From: Acidobacteriota bacterium | GTDB taxonomy: Bacteria; Acidobacteriota; Thermoanaerobaculia; UBA5066 | Reading direction: 5' to 3' | Length of the DNA stretch: 64,000 nt | NCBI GenBank assembly: GCA_029781975.1 | Contig: JAKOVQ010000005.1 | Coordinates: forward strand, 186,001-250,000 | In this document: positions 34,600 through 44,269 of the stretch, piece by piece | Layout: each line of letters opens with the position of its first letter | How positions within the stretch are numbered: the first letter of the stretch is position 1 | Notes under the pieces: model-generated | The model's database searches: none | The model's input: the letters and a program-made list of their open reading frames with translations, nothing else | What the model was told of the DNA's origin: nothing | Program-made: the position numbers and the translations under genes

Positions 34600-37500
34600 A
34601 TGGGGACTCGCGCCGCCCTCGGGGCCGTCGCGGCGGCATTCCTCCTCGGCGCGCCCGTCCGGGGTGCCCCGCCGGAATTCGAGCGCCTCTCGCTCGAGCA
34701 GGGGCTCTCGCAGAGCATCATCGAGGGGATCATCCAGGACCGGTCGGGATTCCTCTGGTTCGTCACCGAGGACGGGCTCAACCGGTACGACGGCACCCGT
34801 TTCACTGTCCGTCGAAACGACGCGAACGACCCGAACAGCCTCTCCTACAACGACCTCAAGACCGTCTTCGAGGACCGCGACGGGGTCCTCTGGGTCGGGA
34901 CGTTCGAGGGGGGGCTGAATCGATACGACCCGCGGGCGGGCCGGGTCACGCGCTACCGGCACGACCCGGCCGACCCGTCGAGCCTCGCCGCCAACACCGT
35001 CCGCGCCATCCTCGAGGACCGGACGGGGACGCTCTGGGTCGGGACGCAGGGGGGCGGGCTCGACCGCCTCGACAGGAAGAGCGGCCGCTTCGAGCACCTC
35101 CTCCCCGACCCGGCGAACGACGGAGCGCTCGCCGACGGCGACGTCCGCGCCCTTTGCGAGGACCGGGCCGGGACGCTCTGGGTGGGGACCGCGGCGGGGG
35201 GGCTCCACCGCTGGGACCGCGCCCGGCAAAGGTTCGTCCGCTACCCCGTGGACAGCGGGAACTCCTCGGCGCTTCCCCACGCGTGGGTCCAGGCCCTCTT
35301 CGAGGACCGCGAGGGGGCCCTCTGGGTCGGGACGCTCGGCGGGGGCCTCGCGCGGCTCGACCGGTCGACCGGCAGCTTCACCCGTTTCCGCGCCGACCCG
35401 TCCGACGCCTCGGCGCTCCCGTCGGACCGGGTCATGGCGGTCGCCGAGGACCACGAGGGACGTCTCTGGATCGCGACCGACGGAGGCGGCCTGGCCCGCC
35501 TCGACGCCTCGCGCCGCCGTTTCGAGACCTTCCGGAACCAGCCGGCGGACCCGCGAAGCCTCGCCACCGACCGGGTCTTCGCGCTGTTCGAGGACCGCTC
35601 GCGCGTCCTCTGGGTCGGCACCTACGGAGGGGGTCTCTGCAAGCTCGACCTCGGCCGGAAGAAGTTCGTGACCGTGAGGCACGAGCCGGACGACCCGCGG
35701 TCGCTGAGCCACGACATCGTCTGGTCGATCCTCGAGGACGAGAAGGGGATCCTCTGGGTCGGCACCGACAGCGGCGGGCTCAACCGGATCGACCGCGCGA
35801 GGGGAGAGTTCCGCGCGTACCGGCACGACCCGCGCGACCCGACGAGCCTCGCGCACGACACCGTCCGCCACGTCTCCCTCGACCGGCAGGGGAACCTCTG
35901 GGTCGCCACGCACGGGGGCGGCCTCGACCTCCTCGACCGCGCCACGGGGCGGTTCGTCCACCACCGGCACGACCCCGCGGACCCGGGCTCGATCGCCCAC
36001 GACGAGCTCCGGACTGTCTACGAGGACAGTCGCGGTACGCTCTGGGTCGCCACCTACGGGGGCGGCCTCGACCGCCTCGACCGGGCGACCGGCCGGTTCC
36101 TCCACCTCCGGCACGACCCGCGCGACCCCTCGAGCCTGCCGAACGACTACCTTCGGACCGTCTTCGAGGATTCGCGGGGCGCGCTCTGGGTCGGGACGAA
36201 CGGAGGGGGCCTGGCGCGCCTCGACCGCGACACGGGCCGCTTCGCGGTCTACCGGGCCGACCCGAGGGACACGACGACGCTCGGCAGCGACTACGTCTTC
36301 GCCCTCCTCGAGGCCCCCGGCGGGGGGCTCTGGATCGGGACGTACGGTGGCGGGATCGCCCGCTTCGACCGGGCCACCGGCCGCTTCCGCCGGTACACCG
36401 TCTCCGACGGCCTCCCGAGCGACTCGGTCTACGGCATCCTCCAGGACGCCCGCGGCCGGCTCTGGATGAGCACGAACCGGGGCCTCTGCCGCATCGACCC
36501 GAAGAGCGGCTCCTTCCACACCTTCGGGGTGAGCGACGGGCTGCAGGGCGAGGAGTTCAACGGCGGCGCCTACTTCCAGAGCGTGCGCGGGGAGATGTTC
36601 TTCGGCGGGATCCACGGGTTCAACTCGTTCTTCCCCGACGACATCGTCCTGAACGAGGTGCCGCCTCCGGTCGTCATCACGGACCTCCGGCTCTTCAACC
36701 GCTCGATTGCGCCCGGCGAGCTCTCCCAGGGGCGGGTGGTCCTGTCCCAGCCGGTCGAGTACGTCGACGCGATCGAGCTCGCCTGGGGGCAGGACGTCGT
36801 CACCCTCGAGTTCGCCGCCCTCCACTTCTCCGCGCCCGGGCGGAACCGCTACCGGTACCGCCTGGAGGGGTTCTCCGACGACTGGATCGAGGCCGACGCC
36901 GGGCGGCGGGCAGCCACCTTCACCCGCCTCTCGCCCGGCTCCTACGTCTTCCACGTCCAGGCTGCCAACCCGGACGGCGCCTGGAACCAGGAGGGCGCAC
37001 GCCTGGCGATCCGCGTCCTCCCCCCCTTCTGGGCGACCTGGTGGTTCCGCCTTCTCGCCCTCGCCGTCGGTGCCGGCCTGGTGGCGTTCGCCTGGGTCCG
37101 GCACGCGAGGACGATCCGCCTGAGCGCCGAGCTGCGCGCCGCCCACGACGCGCAGATGGCGATCATGCCGAGGTCCGACCCGACCCTCGACGGCTTCGAG
37201 GTCTCCGGGGCCTGCGTCTTCGCGAAAGACGTCGGCGGCGACTTCTTCGACTACGTCTCCCTCGAAGGAGACCCGCCGCGGCTCTGCGTCGTCGTCGGCG
37301 ACGTCGCCGGCAAGGGGATGACCTCCGCGATGGCCTCGGCCCTCTCGAGCGGGATGGTCCACGCGGAACTGAGGGCCGGCACCCCGATCGCGGAGGCGAT
37401 GACGCGTGTGAACCGCCTGGTCTACGCCAAGGCCGAGCGGCACATGTTCACCGCGCTCTGCCTGGCGACTCTCGACCCGGCCCGGCGGACCCTCGAGCTC

Positions 37501-37857
37501 GTGAACGCCGGCGTCTGCCCCCCGCTCCTCAAGCGCGGCGACGAGGTCGCCGAGCTCGAGTCGGCGGGCCCGTCGCTCCCGCTGGGCGCCCTGCCGTCCA
37601 CGGCCTACGAGAGCCGCGAGGTCGGGCTCCAGGCGGGCGACGTGGTCCTCCTCTACACCGACGGCGCGCCGGAGGCGGCCGACCGGTCGGGGGCGCAGTA
37701 CGGATACGAGGCCGTGCGCTCGTTCCTCGCCTCGCTTCCGACCTCCCGCCTCTCCGCGCGCGAGATCCGGCAGGCCCTCGTCCGAGAGCTCGCCCGCTTC
37801 GCGAGAGGCTCGCACCGCGCCGACGACACGACGCTCGTGGTGGTCAAGGCGCTCTGA
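34600..37857 (+). CDS. two-component-propeller sensor fused to PP2C (SpoIIE) phosphatase
   Basis: 1085 residues. Signal peptide, then 14 Reg_prop blades (core LWVGTxGGGLxRLD) spanning about 40-690, enough for two 7-blade propellers. A Y_Y_Y beta-sandwich follows (about 700-800; RYRLEGFSDDWIEA), one TM helix (LLALAVGAGLVAFAWV), then a SpoIIE-type PP2C domain (about 850-1085) with metal Asp in VGGDFFDY, VGDVAGKGMTSA, LLYTDGAPEA and ADDTTLVVV. Periplasmic ligand sensing coupled to dephosphorylation of a cytosolic anti-sigma antagonist is inferred. ATG 34600 has a nearby TATCAG box and no SD. Confidence 0.9.
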   Translation: MGTRAALGAVAAAFLLGAPVRGAPPEFERLSLEQGLSQSIIEGIIQDRSGFLWFVTEDGLNRYDGTRFTVRRNDANDPNSLSYNDLKTVFEDRDGVLWVGTFEGGLNRYDPRAGRVTRYRHDPADPSSLAANTVRAILEDRTGTLWVGTQGGGLDRLDRKSGRFEHLLPDPANDGALADGDVRALCEDRAGTLWVGTAAGGLHRWDRARQRFVRYPVDSGNSSALPHAWVQALFEDREGALWVGTLGGGLARLDRSTGSFTRFRADPSDASALPSDRVMAVAEDHEGRLWIATDGGGLARLDASRRRFETFRNQPADPRSLATDRVFALFEDRSRVLWVGTYGGGLCKLDLGRKKFVTVRHEPDDPRSLSHDIVWSILEDEKGILWVGTDSGGLNRIDRARGEFRAYRHDPRDPTSLAHDTVRHVSLDRQGNLWVATHGGGLDLLDRATGRFVHHRHDPADPGSIAHDELRTVYEDSRGTLWVATYGGGLDRLDRATGRFLHLRHDPRDPSSLPNDYLRTVFEDSRGALWVGTNGGGLARLDRDTGRFAVYRADPRDTTTLGSDYVFALLEAPGGGLWIGTYGGGIARFDRATGRFRRYTVSDGLPSDSVYGILQDARGRLWMSTNRGLCRIDPKSGSFHTFGVSDGLQGEEFNGGAYFQSVRGEMFFGGIHGFNSFFPDDIVLNEVPPPVVITDLRLFNRSIAPGELSQGRVVLSQPVEYVDAIELAWGQDVVTLEFAALHFSAPGRNRYRYRLEGFSDDWIEADAGRRAATFTRLSPGSYVFHVQAANPDGAWNQEGARLAIRVLPPFWATWWFRLLALAVGAGLVAFAWVRHARTIRLSAELRAAHDAQMAIMPRSDPTLDGFEVSGACVFAKDVGGDFFDYVSLEGDPPRLCVVVGDVAGKGMTSAMASALSSGMVHAELRAGTPIAEAMTRVNRLVYAKAERHMFTALCLATLDPARRTLELVNAGVCPPLLKRGDEVAELESAGPSLPLGALPSTAYESREVGLQAGDVVLLYTDGAPEAADRSGAQYGYEAVRSFLASLPTSRLSAREIRQALVRELARFARGSHRADDTTLVVVKAL

Positions 37858-37945
37858 CGGCCCCGGCACGAGATCGGGCGAAAATGGGAGGCCGGCATCG
37901 AGGTGTCGACACGGCGGGAGCCTGCACGCTCCGGACGGAGGGTCG

Positions 37946-40447
37946 ATGCGAAACGCAGGAGCTCGAATTCTTCCGGCCCTCGTCTTCTGGGGCTGCCTGG
38001 CAGCCACGGCAGAAGCGAGCCTCACCTGGGAGAAGGTACCGGGCGCGCCGGAAGGCGAATACCTGGGTCTGGCCGCGCACGGCGACGACCTCGCCGTCGT
38101 CTTCCGGGAGCATCGGTCCGGAGGCGAGCTGGTGCCCGGAGCGGCCCTGCGAAGCGCCGGGTCGTGGGAGCGCCTCCAGGTCCCCACGGGGGACGGCTCT
38201 CCACCCGCGACGCTCTTCCGCGCGGTGGCGCTCTCCGAGTTCCGGCTGGCGGTCGCCGGGCAGGTCGGGGACCCGGGCAGACCGAGCATCCGGATCTGGA
38301 TCTGGGACCGCGCGGCAAGGACCTGGACCACCCTGCCGGAGGTCCCGGCTTCCGGCGACTGGGAAGTCGCCGTCGACCTGGATATCGAGGGAGACGGCGT
38401 CCTCCTCCTGTCGTCGCGCTGCCGGCTCCTGCGGTGGACCGGGTCGGCGTGGGTCACGCCCGAAGGGTGGCCGGCAGAAGCGTTCGGGAACGCGAGCTGT
38501 AGCGAGCCGTTCGTCCGTGATTCGGGCCGCCTCTTCGTCGTGGCCGGAGCGATCTTCGAGTATCGCCAGGGGAGGATCGTCTACCCCCTCCAGCCGGAGG
38601 GGGCCGAACGGAGAGGGGTCGCGGTCCTCCCGGAGGGGCTCGCGTTCCTCCAGAACGGCCCATCGGGCTATCCGAACCGGCTCTTTCTGCCGGGGCGCCC
38701 GGGGCCGCTCGGAATGCCGCTGTTTGCGACGGGGAGGCTCTTTCGCCACGGGGAGGCGCTCTATGCGGCGACGGAGGCCGGGCCGGTGCGGCTGGGAGAG
38801 GGGCTCTGGACCTATACCCGGCCGGCGGGACTGCAAGGCCAATCCGACTCCGGCTCCGCCCAGGGGCCCGAGGGGCCGTTCGTCCGGGCGGGGGGTGTGG
38901 TGTACGGAGCGTCCCGGACCGGGCTCTTCGTCGGCCGTCCGTCCGTTCGCCGCCTCCTGCCCGTTTTCACGAGCGGCTCTGGGCTGCGAGGCGAGACCTA
39001 CCGGACGGAGCTCGTCCTCTCGAACTTTGGCGACGTCGCGGTCACGGCGCGAGTGGAGCTCCGAGCCCCCGCGGGAATCGCTGCAGGGCGGTGGACGGCG
39101 AGCGTGGAGCTGCCGCCCGGAGCCGGGAAGCGGATCGAGGACCTCCTCGTGCTCTACTCGCCGTCCCCTGGCCTCCCGGCCACGGGGAGCCTCGCGATCG
39201 AATTCGAGGGCGCGGCTCGGGACGAGGACGTGTGGGCCGGCGCCGACGTCGTCGCCTCCCGCGCCGGCCGCCTGACGAGGACCACGGTTCCGGCCCCGCG
39301 TTGGGGGAGCGGGCCGGGGTACTACATCGAGAGCGCGGTCGGCCCGATTCCACGCGTCGACCCCGCGATCCGGACGAACGTCGGATGGGCGGACGCGGGC
39401 GACTCGGGGCCCGCCGGGCCGCTCGGGAGCGAGTTCCTTCTCGAGGAGTGGGCGACGCCGAAGCCGGGGCCGTTTCGGTTCTTCGCCGACCGGGGCCAGT
39501 GGGAGCAGCGGCCCCTTTTCGCGCTCCAGCCGGGCCTCCAGGAGGGGACGGTCCTCGGCCTCTCGGGACCGGCGTACTACGGCGGCCCGAACTGCTGTCA
39601 GGGGAACGAGTCGATCGCCTCGCGCGACCTGGTGGCCTACGCCGTCGAAGTCGACGACGAGAGCGGCGACGGGTCGATGACGCTCTTCGAGACCCTCAGC
39701 CTCGACCTGGACCGGTCCTCCCTCTTCTTCCCGGCCGTCGTCCGGACGGCGGGTCGCGACGGCACGACGTGGTCGACCGAGCTCCGGCTCGGGCGGCGCC
39801 CAGGGTCCGTCGGCGAGGGAACCGTCCGCCTCCGATTCCGCGGAGAGATCGGAGGAGAACCGCTCGAGACCGAGTGGACGATGAGCCTCTCCGAAGGCCG
39901 CACCGCCCGCTTCGACGCCGCGGCGGAGGCGATCCGGCAGACGGGCCTCGCGGACACCGGGCAGCCCGTCGTCGGGACCCTCGTCGTCGCGCTCGAAGAG
40001 ACGGGGTGGGGCCTGCTCTTCGGAGAAGCGCACGTCTCAGGTCGGCGGGACGGCGTGCCCGGGGCCTTCGGCGTCTTGCTGCCCGGGATCGCCGCGGGCC
40101 GTCTCGCCGCGGAGCGCGCGATCGTCCCGGGCCTTTCGAACGACGCTCACCTCCGCTCGAACCTCGCCGTCGCGAACGCGGCGCCGGAGGGGGCGGCATC
40201 GCTGACGCTCGGCGTCGCGCTCCACCGCTGCACCGACGGGGCCCTCGTCGGCTCCTGGGAGACGACGCTCGGGCCGGGGGAGCGGGCGCAGTGGAACGAC
40301 GTCGGGGGCGCGATCGCGGGGGCGGGCGGCGACCTCTATGCCGTCATTCGAAGGGTCGCCGGCGAGGGACGCTTCGCGGCCTACGGCGTCGTCCACGACC
40401 GCGCGAGCGGAGACGGCGCGTCCCGACCGATGACCGGCGTCGAGTAG
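37946..40447 (+). CDS. large secreted beta-rich protein of unknown function
   Basis: 833 residues with a signal peptide (ILPALVFWGCLAATAEAS). The first 330 residues look like irregular beta-propeller blades (LFRHGEALYAATEAG). The rest contains at least three related beta-sandwich units beginning YRTELVLSNFGDVAVTARVELR-like, TTWSTELRLGRR and LRSNLAVANAAPEG. No catalytic motif seen. Third codon positions are visibly less GC-biased than in neighbours. A surface or periplasmic structural role is possible. Confidence 0.7.
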   Translation: MRNAGARILPALVFWGCLAATAEASLTWEKVPGAPEGEYLGLAAHGDDLAVVFREHRSGGELVPGAALRSAGSWERLQVPTGDGSPPATLFRAVALSEFRLAVAGQVGDPGRPSIRIWIWDRAARTWTTLPEVPASGDWEVAVDLDIEGDGVLLLSSRCRLLRWTGSAWVTPEGWPAEAFGNASCSEPFVRDSGRLFVVAGAIFEYRQGRIVYPLQPEGAERRGVAVLPEGLAFLQNGPSGYPNRLFLPGRPGPLGMPLFATGRLFRHGEALYAATEAGPVRLGEGLWTYTRPAGLQGQSDSGSAQGPEGPFVRAGGVVYGASRTGLFVGRPSVRRLLPVFTSGSGLRGETYRTELVLSNFGDVAVTARVELRAPAGIAAGRWTASVELPPGAGKRIEDLLVLYSPSPGLPATGSLAIEFEGAARDEDVWAGADVVASRAGRLTRTTVPAPRWGSGPGYYIESAVGPIPRVDPAIRTNVGWADAGDSGPAGPLGSEFLLEEWATPKPGPFRFFADRGQWEQRPLFALQPGLQEGTVLGLSGPAYYGGPNCCQGNESIASRDLVAYAVEVDDESGDGSMTLFETLSLDLDRSSLFFPAVVRTAGRDGTTWSTELRLGRRPGSVGEGTVRLRFRGEIGGEPLETEWTMSLSEGRTARFDAAAEAIRQTGLADTGQPVVGTLVVALEETGWGLLFGEAHVSGRRDGVPGAFGVLLPGIAAGRLAAERAIVPGLSNDAHLRSNLAVANAAPEGAASLTLGVALHRCTDGALVGSWETTLGPGERAQWNDVGGAIAGAGGDLYAVIRRVAGEGRFAAYGVVHDRASGDGASRPMTGVE

Positions 40448-40590
40448 GAGCCGGCGGCCGACCCTCCCCGGCGGCTCCTCGTCGTCGAGGCGATCCCCCC
40501 GGGAAGCGGGCAGGGTGGCCGCCCCCGCACCCCCTCGAGGGAGCCCGGCGTGAGGCGGACCCCGGGTGCTACCCTTCCCGGCCGACCGGC

Positions 40591-41724
40591 ATGACGCGCG
40601 AGGGACGAGGGGGCGGCTCCGGGGAAGAGACGACGGTCGAGCTCGGCAGCGCGCCGGACGCCGGCCCCGTCCTGACCCTGGCGGGTCCCCTCGACATGGC
40701 GACGGTCGCACGCGCCTGGCGCGACGCGGACCGGCTCCTCGGCTCGGCCCCGGGGGCCGCCCTCGACGCCCGCGGCGTCACCTCCTGCGACGCCGCGGGC
40801 CTCGCGCTCCTCGACCACCTCGTCACGCGCCACGGCGCGCGCCCCGACGGGCTGCCGGCGCCCCTCGCCGACCGGCTCTCGCGCTTCCGCGACGAGAGGG
40901 AGGCGGCCGCGAGGTCGCGCCGAAGACCGGAGGCTTCCTTCGTCGAGGGGCTGGGGGCCGGAGCGCGAGGGTTCGGCCGCGACGTCGCCGAGCAGGTCGC
41001 CTTCCTGGGCGCCGTCGTCCGGGCCCTCGGCGCGGCGCTCCGCTCGCCGCGCCTCTGGCGCGCGAGCGAGACGCTCGGCCTCGCCCACCGCGCCGGGGTC
41101 GAGGCGCTCGGCATCGTGGGCCTCATCAACTTCCTCCTCGGGCTGATCATCGCGTTCGTCGGGGGCGACATCCTCGCGCGCTTCGGCGCGCAGGTCTTCG
41201 TCGCCGACGCGATCGGAATCGTCATGGTGCGCGAGCTCGGCCCGATCATGACCGCGATCGTCGTGGCCGGCCGCTCCGGGTCGGCGTTCGCCGCCGAGCT
41301 CGGGACGATGCGGGTGAACGAGGAGGTCGACGCCCTGGAGACGATGGGGCTCGCGCCGGTCCCGCTCCTCGTCCTCCCCCGCGTCGTGGCCGGAACCGTC
41401 GCCACACCCCTCCTCGCCCTCTACGGCATGCTCGCCGGCGTCTCGGCGGGTCTCCTCCAGATGTCCCTCTCCGGCTTCCCGCTCGCGGTCAGCGGCGGCC
41501 GCCTCCTCGAGGCGATGACGATCGGCCACCTCGTGATCGGGGTCGCGAAGTCGGTCGTCTTCGGCGCGCTCGTCTCCGCCGTCGGCTGCCTCCGCGGTCT
41601 CCAGGCCGGGCGGGGACCGAGCGCCGTCGGCCTCGCCGCCACGCGGGCCGTCGTGGCCGGAATCGTCCTCGTCATCGTGGCCGACGCGGTCTTCGCCGTC
41701 GTCACGACGGTCCTCGGCGTATGA
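40591..41724 (+). CDS. STAS-MlaE fusion permease
   Basis: 377 residues. The N-terminal about 90 residues form a STAS domain (VTSCDAAGLALLDHLV), the fold of MlaB. The rest is an MlaE permease with VRELGPIMTAIVVAGRSGSAFAAELGTM split over the coupling helix and NEEVDALETMGL. In E. coli MlaB is a separate subunit; here it is fused. First gene of a second MCE lipid transport operon, coupled to the ATPase by ATGA. Start ATG 40591 is the first in frame; SD is weak. Confidence 0.88.
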   Translation: MTREGRGGGSGEETTVELGSAPDAGPVLTLAGPLDMATVARAWRDADRLLGSAPGAALDARGVTSCDAAGLALLDHLVTRHGARPDGLPAPLADRLSRFRDEREAAARSRRRPEASFVEGLGAGARGFGRDVAEQVAFLGAVVRALGAALRSPRLWRASETLGLAHRAGVEALGIVGLINFLLGLIIAFVGGDILARFGAQVFVADAIGIVMVRELGPIMTAIVVAGRSGSAFAAELGTMRVNEEVDALETMGLAPVPLLVLPRVVAGTVATPLLALYGMLAGVSAGLLQMSLSGFPLAVSGGRLLEAMTIGHLVIGVAKSVVFGALVSAVGCLRGLQAGRGPSAVGLAATRAVVAGIVLVIVADAVFAVVTTVLGV

Positions 41725-42497
41725 GCGAGGCGGCCGTCTCCGTCCGGGACGTCAGCGTCTCCTACGGGGAGTCGGTGGTCCTCTCGGGCGTCGCCTTCGA
41801 CGTTCCGCGCGGCGAGGTCTTCGGCATCCTCGGCGGCTCCGGATCGGGGAAGACGTCGCTCCTGCGGTGCCTCGTGGGCCTCCGGAAGCCGAGCGCGGGC
41901 GACATCCTCCTGGGCGGCGCGAGCATCGTCCACGCCGAGGGGGACGAGAGGCTCCGGCTCCTCCGGAGCTTCGGGATGGCGTTCCAGGGGGGAGCGCTCC
42001 TCGGGAACCGGACGGTCCTCGAGAACGCGCGTCTCCCCCTGGACGAGCTGACCGACCTCCCCTCCGAGGCCCGCGACGCGGCGGCCCGGGAGAAGCTCGC
42101 CCTCGTGGGCCTGACGCACGCGGCCGACAGGCTCCCCTCGGAGATCTCGGGAGGGATGGTCAAGAGGGCCGCCCTCGCTCGGGCGCTGGCCCTCACGCCC
42201 GGGCTCCTCTTTCTCGACGAGCCGTCGGCGGGGCTCGACCCGATCACCGCGGCCGAGCTCGACGCCCTGATCCGCCGCCTCTCCGGCGAGCTGGGCGTCA
42301 CCACCGTGATCGTCACCCACGAGCTGGCGAGCGTCTTCGCCATCGTCGACCGGGCGGTCGTCCTCCGGGCGGAGGCGAAGGGGATCGTGGCGACCGGGGA
42401 CCCGCGCGAGCTCCGGCGCTCCGCCTCGAGCGAATGGGTACGATCCTTCCTGAACCGGGGAGCCGGGTTCGCGGGGCCCGGGGGAGGAGACGGGTGA
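41721..42497 (+). CDS. MCE-system ABC ATPase
   Basis: 258 residues: Walker A GGSGSGKTS, Q-loop FQGGALLGN, signature ISGGMVKRA, Walker B LLFLDEPSAGLD, switch VIVTHE. The FQGGALLGNRTV block marks MlaF-like ATPases. It is paired with the STAS-MlaE fusion and shares ATGA and GTGA overlaps with both neighbours. Confidence 0.88.
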   Translation: MSEAAVSVRDVSVSYGESVVLSGVAFDVPRGEVFGILGGSGSGKTSLLRCLVGLRKPSAGDILLGGASIVHAEGDERLRLLRSFGMAFQGGALLGNRTVLENARLPLDELTDLPSEARDAAAREKLALVGLTHAADRLPSEISGGMVKRAALARALALTPGLLFLDEPSAGLDPITAAELDALIRRLSGELGVTTVIVTHELASVFAIVDRAVVLRAEAKGIVATGDPRELRRSASSEWVRSFLNRGAGFAGPGGGDG

Positions 42498-43498
42498 GCG
42501 AGCGGTCGCGGAACGTGAGGGTCGGCCTCTTCGTCCTGGGGGCGGTCGGCCTCCTCCTCGCCGGCCTCTTCGCCTTCGGCCTGAGGGAGGCGCTCGAGCC
42601 GCGGCTCCACGCGGAGACCGCGATCGCGGGCGACGTCCAGGGGCTGGCGGTCGGCTCGGCCGTGGAGATCCGGGGGATCCGGGTCGGGAAGGTCAGCTCG
42701 ATCGGCTTCACCTGGAACGACTACCCCGGGACCCGGACCGACCTCGCGGTCGTCCGCTTCGAGATCAAGCGGTCGATCCTCCCCGTCCGGCGCGGCGCCG
42801 AGGTCGCGGCGAAGCTGAAGGAGCAGGTCGACCGGGGCTTCCGCGTCCGCGTGAGGAGCCAGGCCCTCACCGGCACGGCCGTCCTCGCGCTCGAGCGCGT
42901 GGACCCGGCGAAGAACCCGCCCCCCGTCATCGACTACCAGCCGCGCGACCTCTACATCCCCTCGGCCTCCTCGCAGCTCACGCGGATGCTCGACGCGATC
43001 GAGCGGACGCTCGACACGCTGAAGGAGATCCGGGTCCAGCCGATCCTCGACCGCGCCGAGAAGCTCGTCGCGTCGCTCGAGACGCTGGCGGGCAAGGTCA
43101 ACGGCGTGAGGATCGACCGGATCGAGGCGAAGGCGAACGTCGCCGCCGACGAGGTCGTCCTCGCGGCGCGGGACCTCCACGCCGGGGTCGCCTCGGCGCG
43201 GGAGCAGGTCGAGGCGCTGAAGCTGGGCGAGGCGGGGGACCGGCTGAACGCCGTCCTGGCCGACCTCCAGGACGCCGCCAGGCAGCTCAGGGGGACCCTC
43301 GAGAAGGTCGACGGGATCGACGTCGACGGCCTGAACGACGCCGTCACGAGCCTCCGCCGGGCGAGCGACCAGCTGGACCAGACCCTCCAGGAGATCCGCG
43401 ACTACCCCGCCGGGTCGATCCTGGGGAAGCCCCCTGCCCGCCCCGCCGGCGTGGAGGGCGGAGGGGCCGCAGAGGGCCGAAAGGAGAAGGAGAGATGA
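42494..43498 (+). CDS. MCE-domain periplasmic protein
   Basis: 334 residues, GTG start overlapping the ATPase stop. N-terminal TM anchor (VGLFVLGAVGLLLAGLFAFGL), MCE domain about 40-150 (VQGLAVGSAVEIRGIRVGKV), then a long helical region with coiled-coil heptads (about 170-300) and a Pro-rich tail. It resembles PqiB/YebT or MlaD-type lipid-binding proteins. No repeated GxGLL blocks as in the MlaD at 12261. Confidence 0.85.
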   Translation: MSERSRNVRVGLFVLGAVGLLLAGLFAFGLREALEPRLHAETAIAGDVQGLAVGSAVEIRGIRVGKVSSIGFTWNDYPGTRTDLAVVRFEIKRSILPVRRGAEVAAKLKEQVDRGFRVRVRSQALTGTAVLALERVDPAKNPPPVIDYQPRDLYIPSASSQLTRMLDAIERTLDTLKEIRVQPILDRAEKLVASLETLAGKVNGVRIDRIEAKANVAADEVVLAARDLHAGVASAREQVEALKLGEAGDRLNAVLADLQDAARQLRGTLEKVDGIDVDGLNDAVTSLRRASDQLDQTLQEIRDYPAGSILGKPPARPAGVEGGGAAEGRKEKER

Positions 43499-44133
43499 CG
43501 GCAGCCCCGTCCCGTCGCCGGCCGCTCCTCGCGGGCCCCGCGTCCCTGGCGCTCCTCGCCGCCCTCCTGGCGGCCGGGTGCCTCTCGCGCCCCTCCCTCG
43601 TCCGCGAGCGGTACGGGCTCCTCGTCCCCCCTCCCGGGACGCCGCCGCCCGAAGCCACCAAGGTCCTCGCCCTCCCTTCGGTGGAGGTCCCCGCGGCGTT
43701 CGACCGGATCGGCTTCGTCTACCGGACGGGCGAGACGAGGTACGAGACCGACCCCTACACGCAGTGGCTCTCGGCGCCGCGCGAGCAGCTCGCCGAGGCG
43801 CTCCGCGCGAATCTCCGGACGACCGGCCTCTTCCGCGACGTGGGCCGCGTGAGCCGCGGGGCGGACCTCGTCGCGCGCGTGACGGTCACCGAGGTCTACG
43901 GCGACTTCCGCAGGCCCGACGCCCCCGCAGCCCGGGTCGCCCTGGAGGTAACGATCGCCGGGCGGGCGGAGCCCGGCAGGCCCGCGGAGGCGCCGCTGAC
44001 GCGCGCCTACGCGTTGAGCCTGCCGATCCCGGCCCGGACGCCGGAGGCGGTGGCCGAAGGGATCGGCCGCGCGGTGGCGCAGGCGGCGTCCGAGATCGCC
44101 ATAGACGTGAGGCGGGCCGGCCTCGCCCCGTGA
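43495..44133 (+). CDS. ABC-transport auxiliary lipoprotein, PqiC-like
   Basis: 212 residues with lipobox LLAAGC (Cys near residue 27), then the DUF330/ABC-type auxiliary domain (ERYGLLVPPPG, VLALPSVEVPAAFDRIGFVYR, WLSAPREQLAEALRANL). PqiC-type lipoproteins sit on the inner face of the outer membrane and receive the MCE bridge. ATG 43495 overlaps the MCE gene stop. It completes the second MCE operon. Confidence 0.85.
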   Translation: MTAAPSRRRPLLAGPASLALLAALLAAGCLSRPSLVRERYGLLVPPPGTPPPEATKVLALPSVEVPAAFDRIGFVYRTGETRYETDPYTQWLSAPREQLAEALRANLRTTGLFRDVGRVSRGADLVARVTVTEVYGDFRRPDAPAARVALEVTIAGRAEPGRPAEAPLTRAYALSLPIPARTPEAVAEGIGRAVAQAASEIAIDVRRAGLAP

Positions 44134-44269
44134 GCGGGGACGCACCCGCGCAGCGCCTTCTCCCGTAAACCGCGACGCCGGCTCGGACGTCCTCCCTCCA
44201 GCGGGACGGCGAGGCCCGGTCCCTCCGCCCCGCGACCGTTCCGCGCCGACCGCGCGGAGGAGGACGTCC

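Noticed and set aside
34800-36500. Periodic DNA repeats that could suggest a tandem or CRISPR-like array
   Set aside because: The period (about 145-150 bases) follows the Reg_prop blades of the encoded protein, with no constant repeat and variable spacer pattern.
34591-38457. Long minus-strand open frame of about 1288 codons opposite the propeller gene
   Set aside because: It mirrors the repetitive GC-rich sense gene, has a low-complexity Arg/Pro/Val/Glu composition, no domain and no SD. It is a shadow frame.
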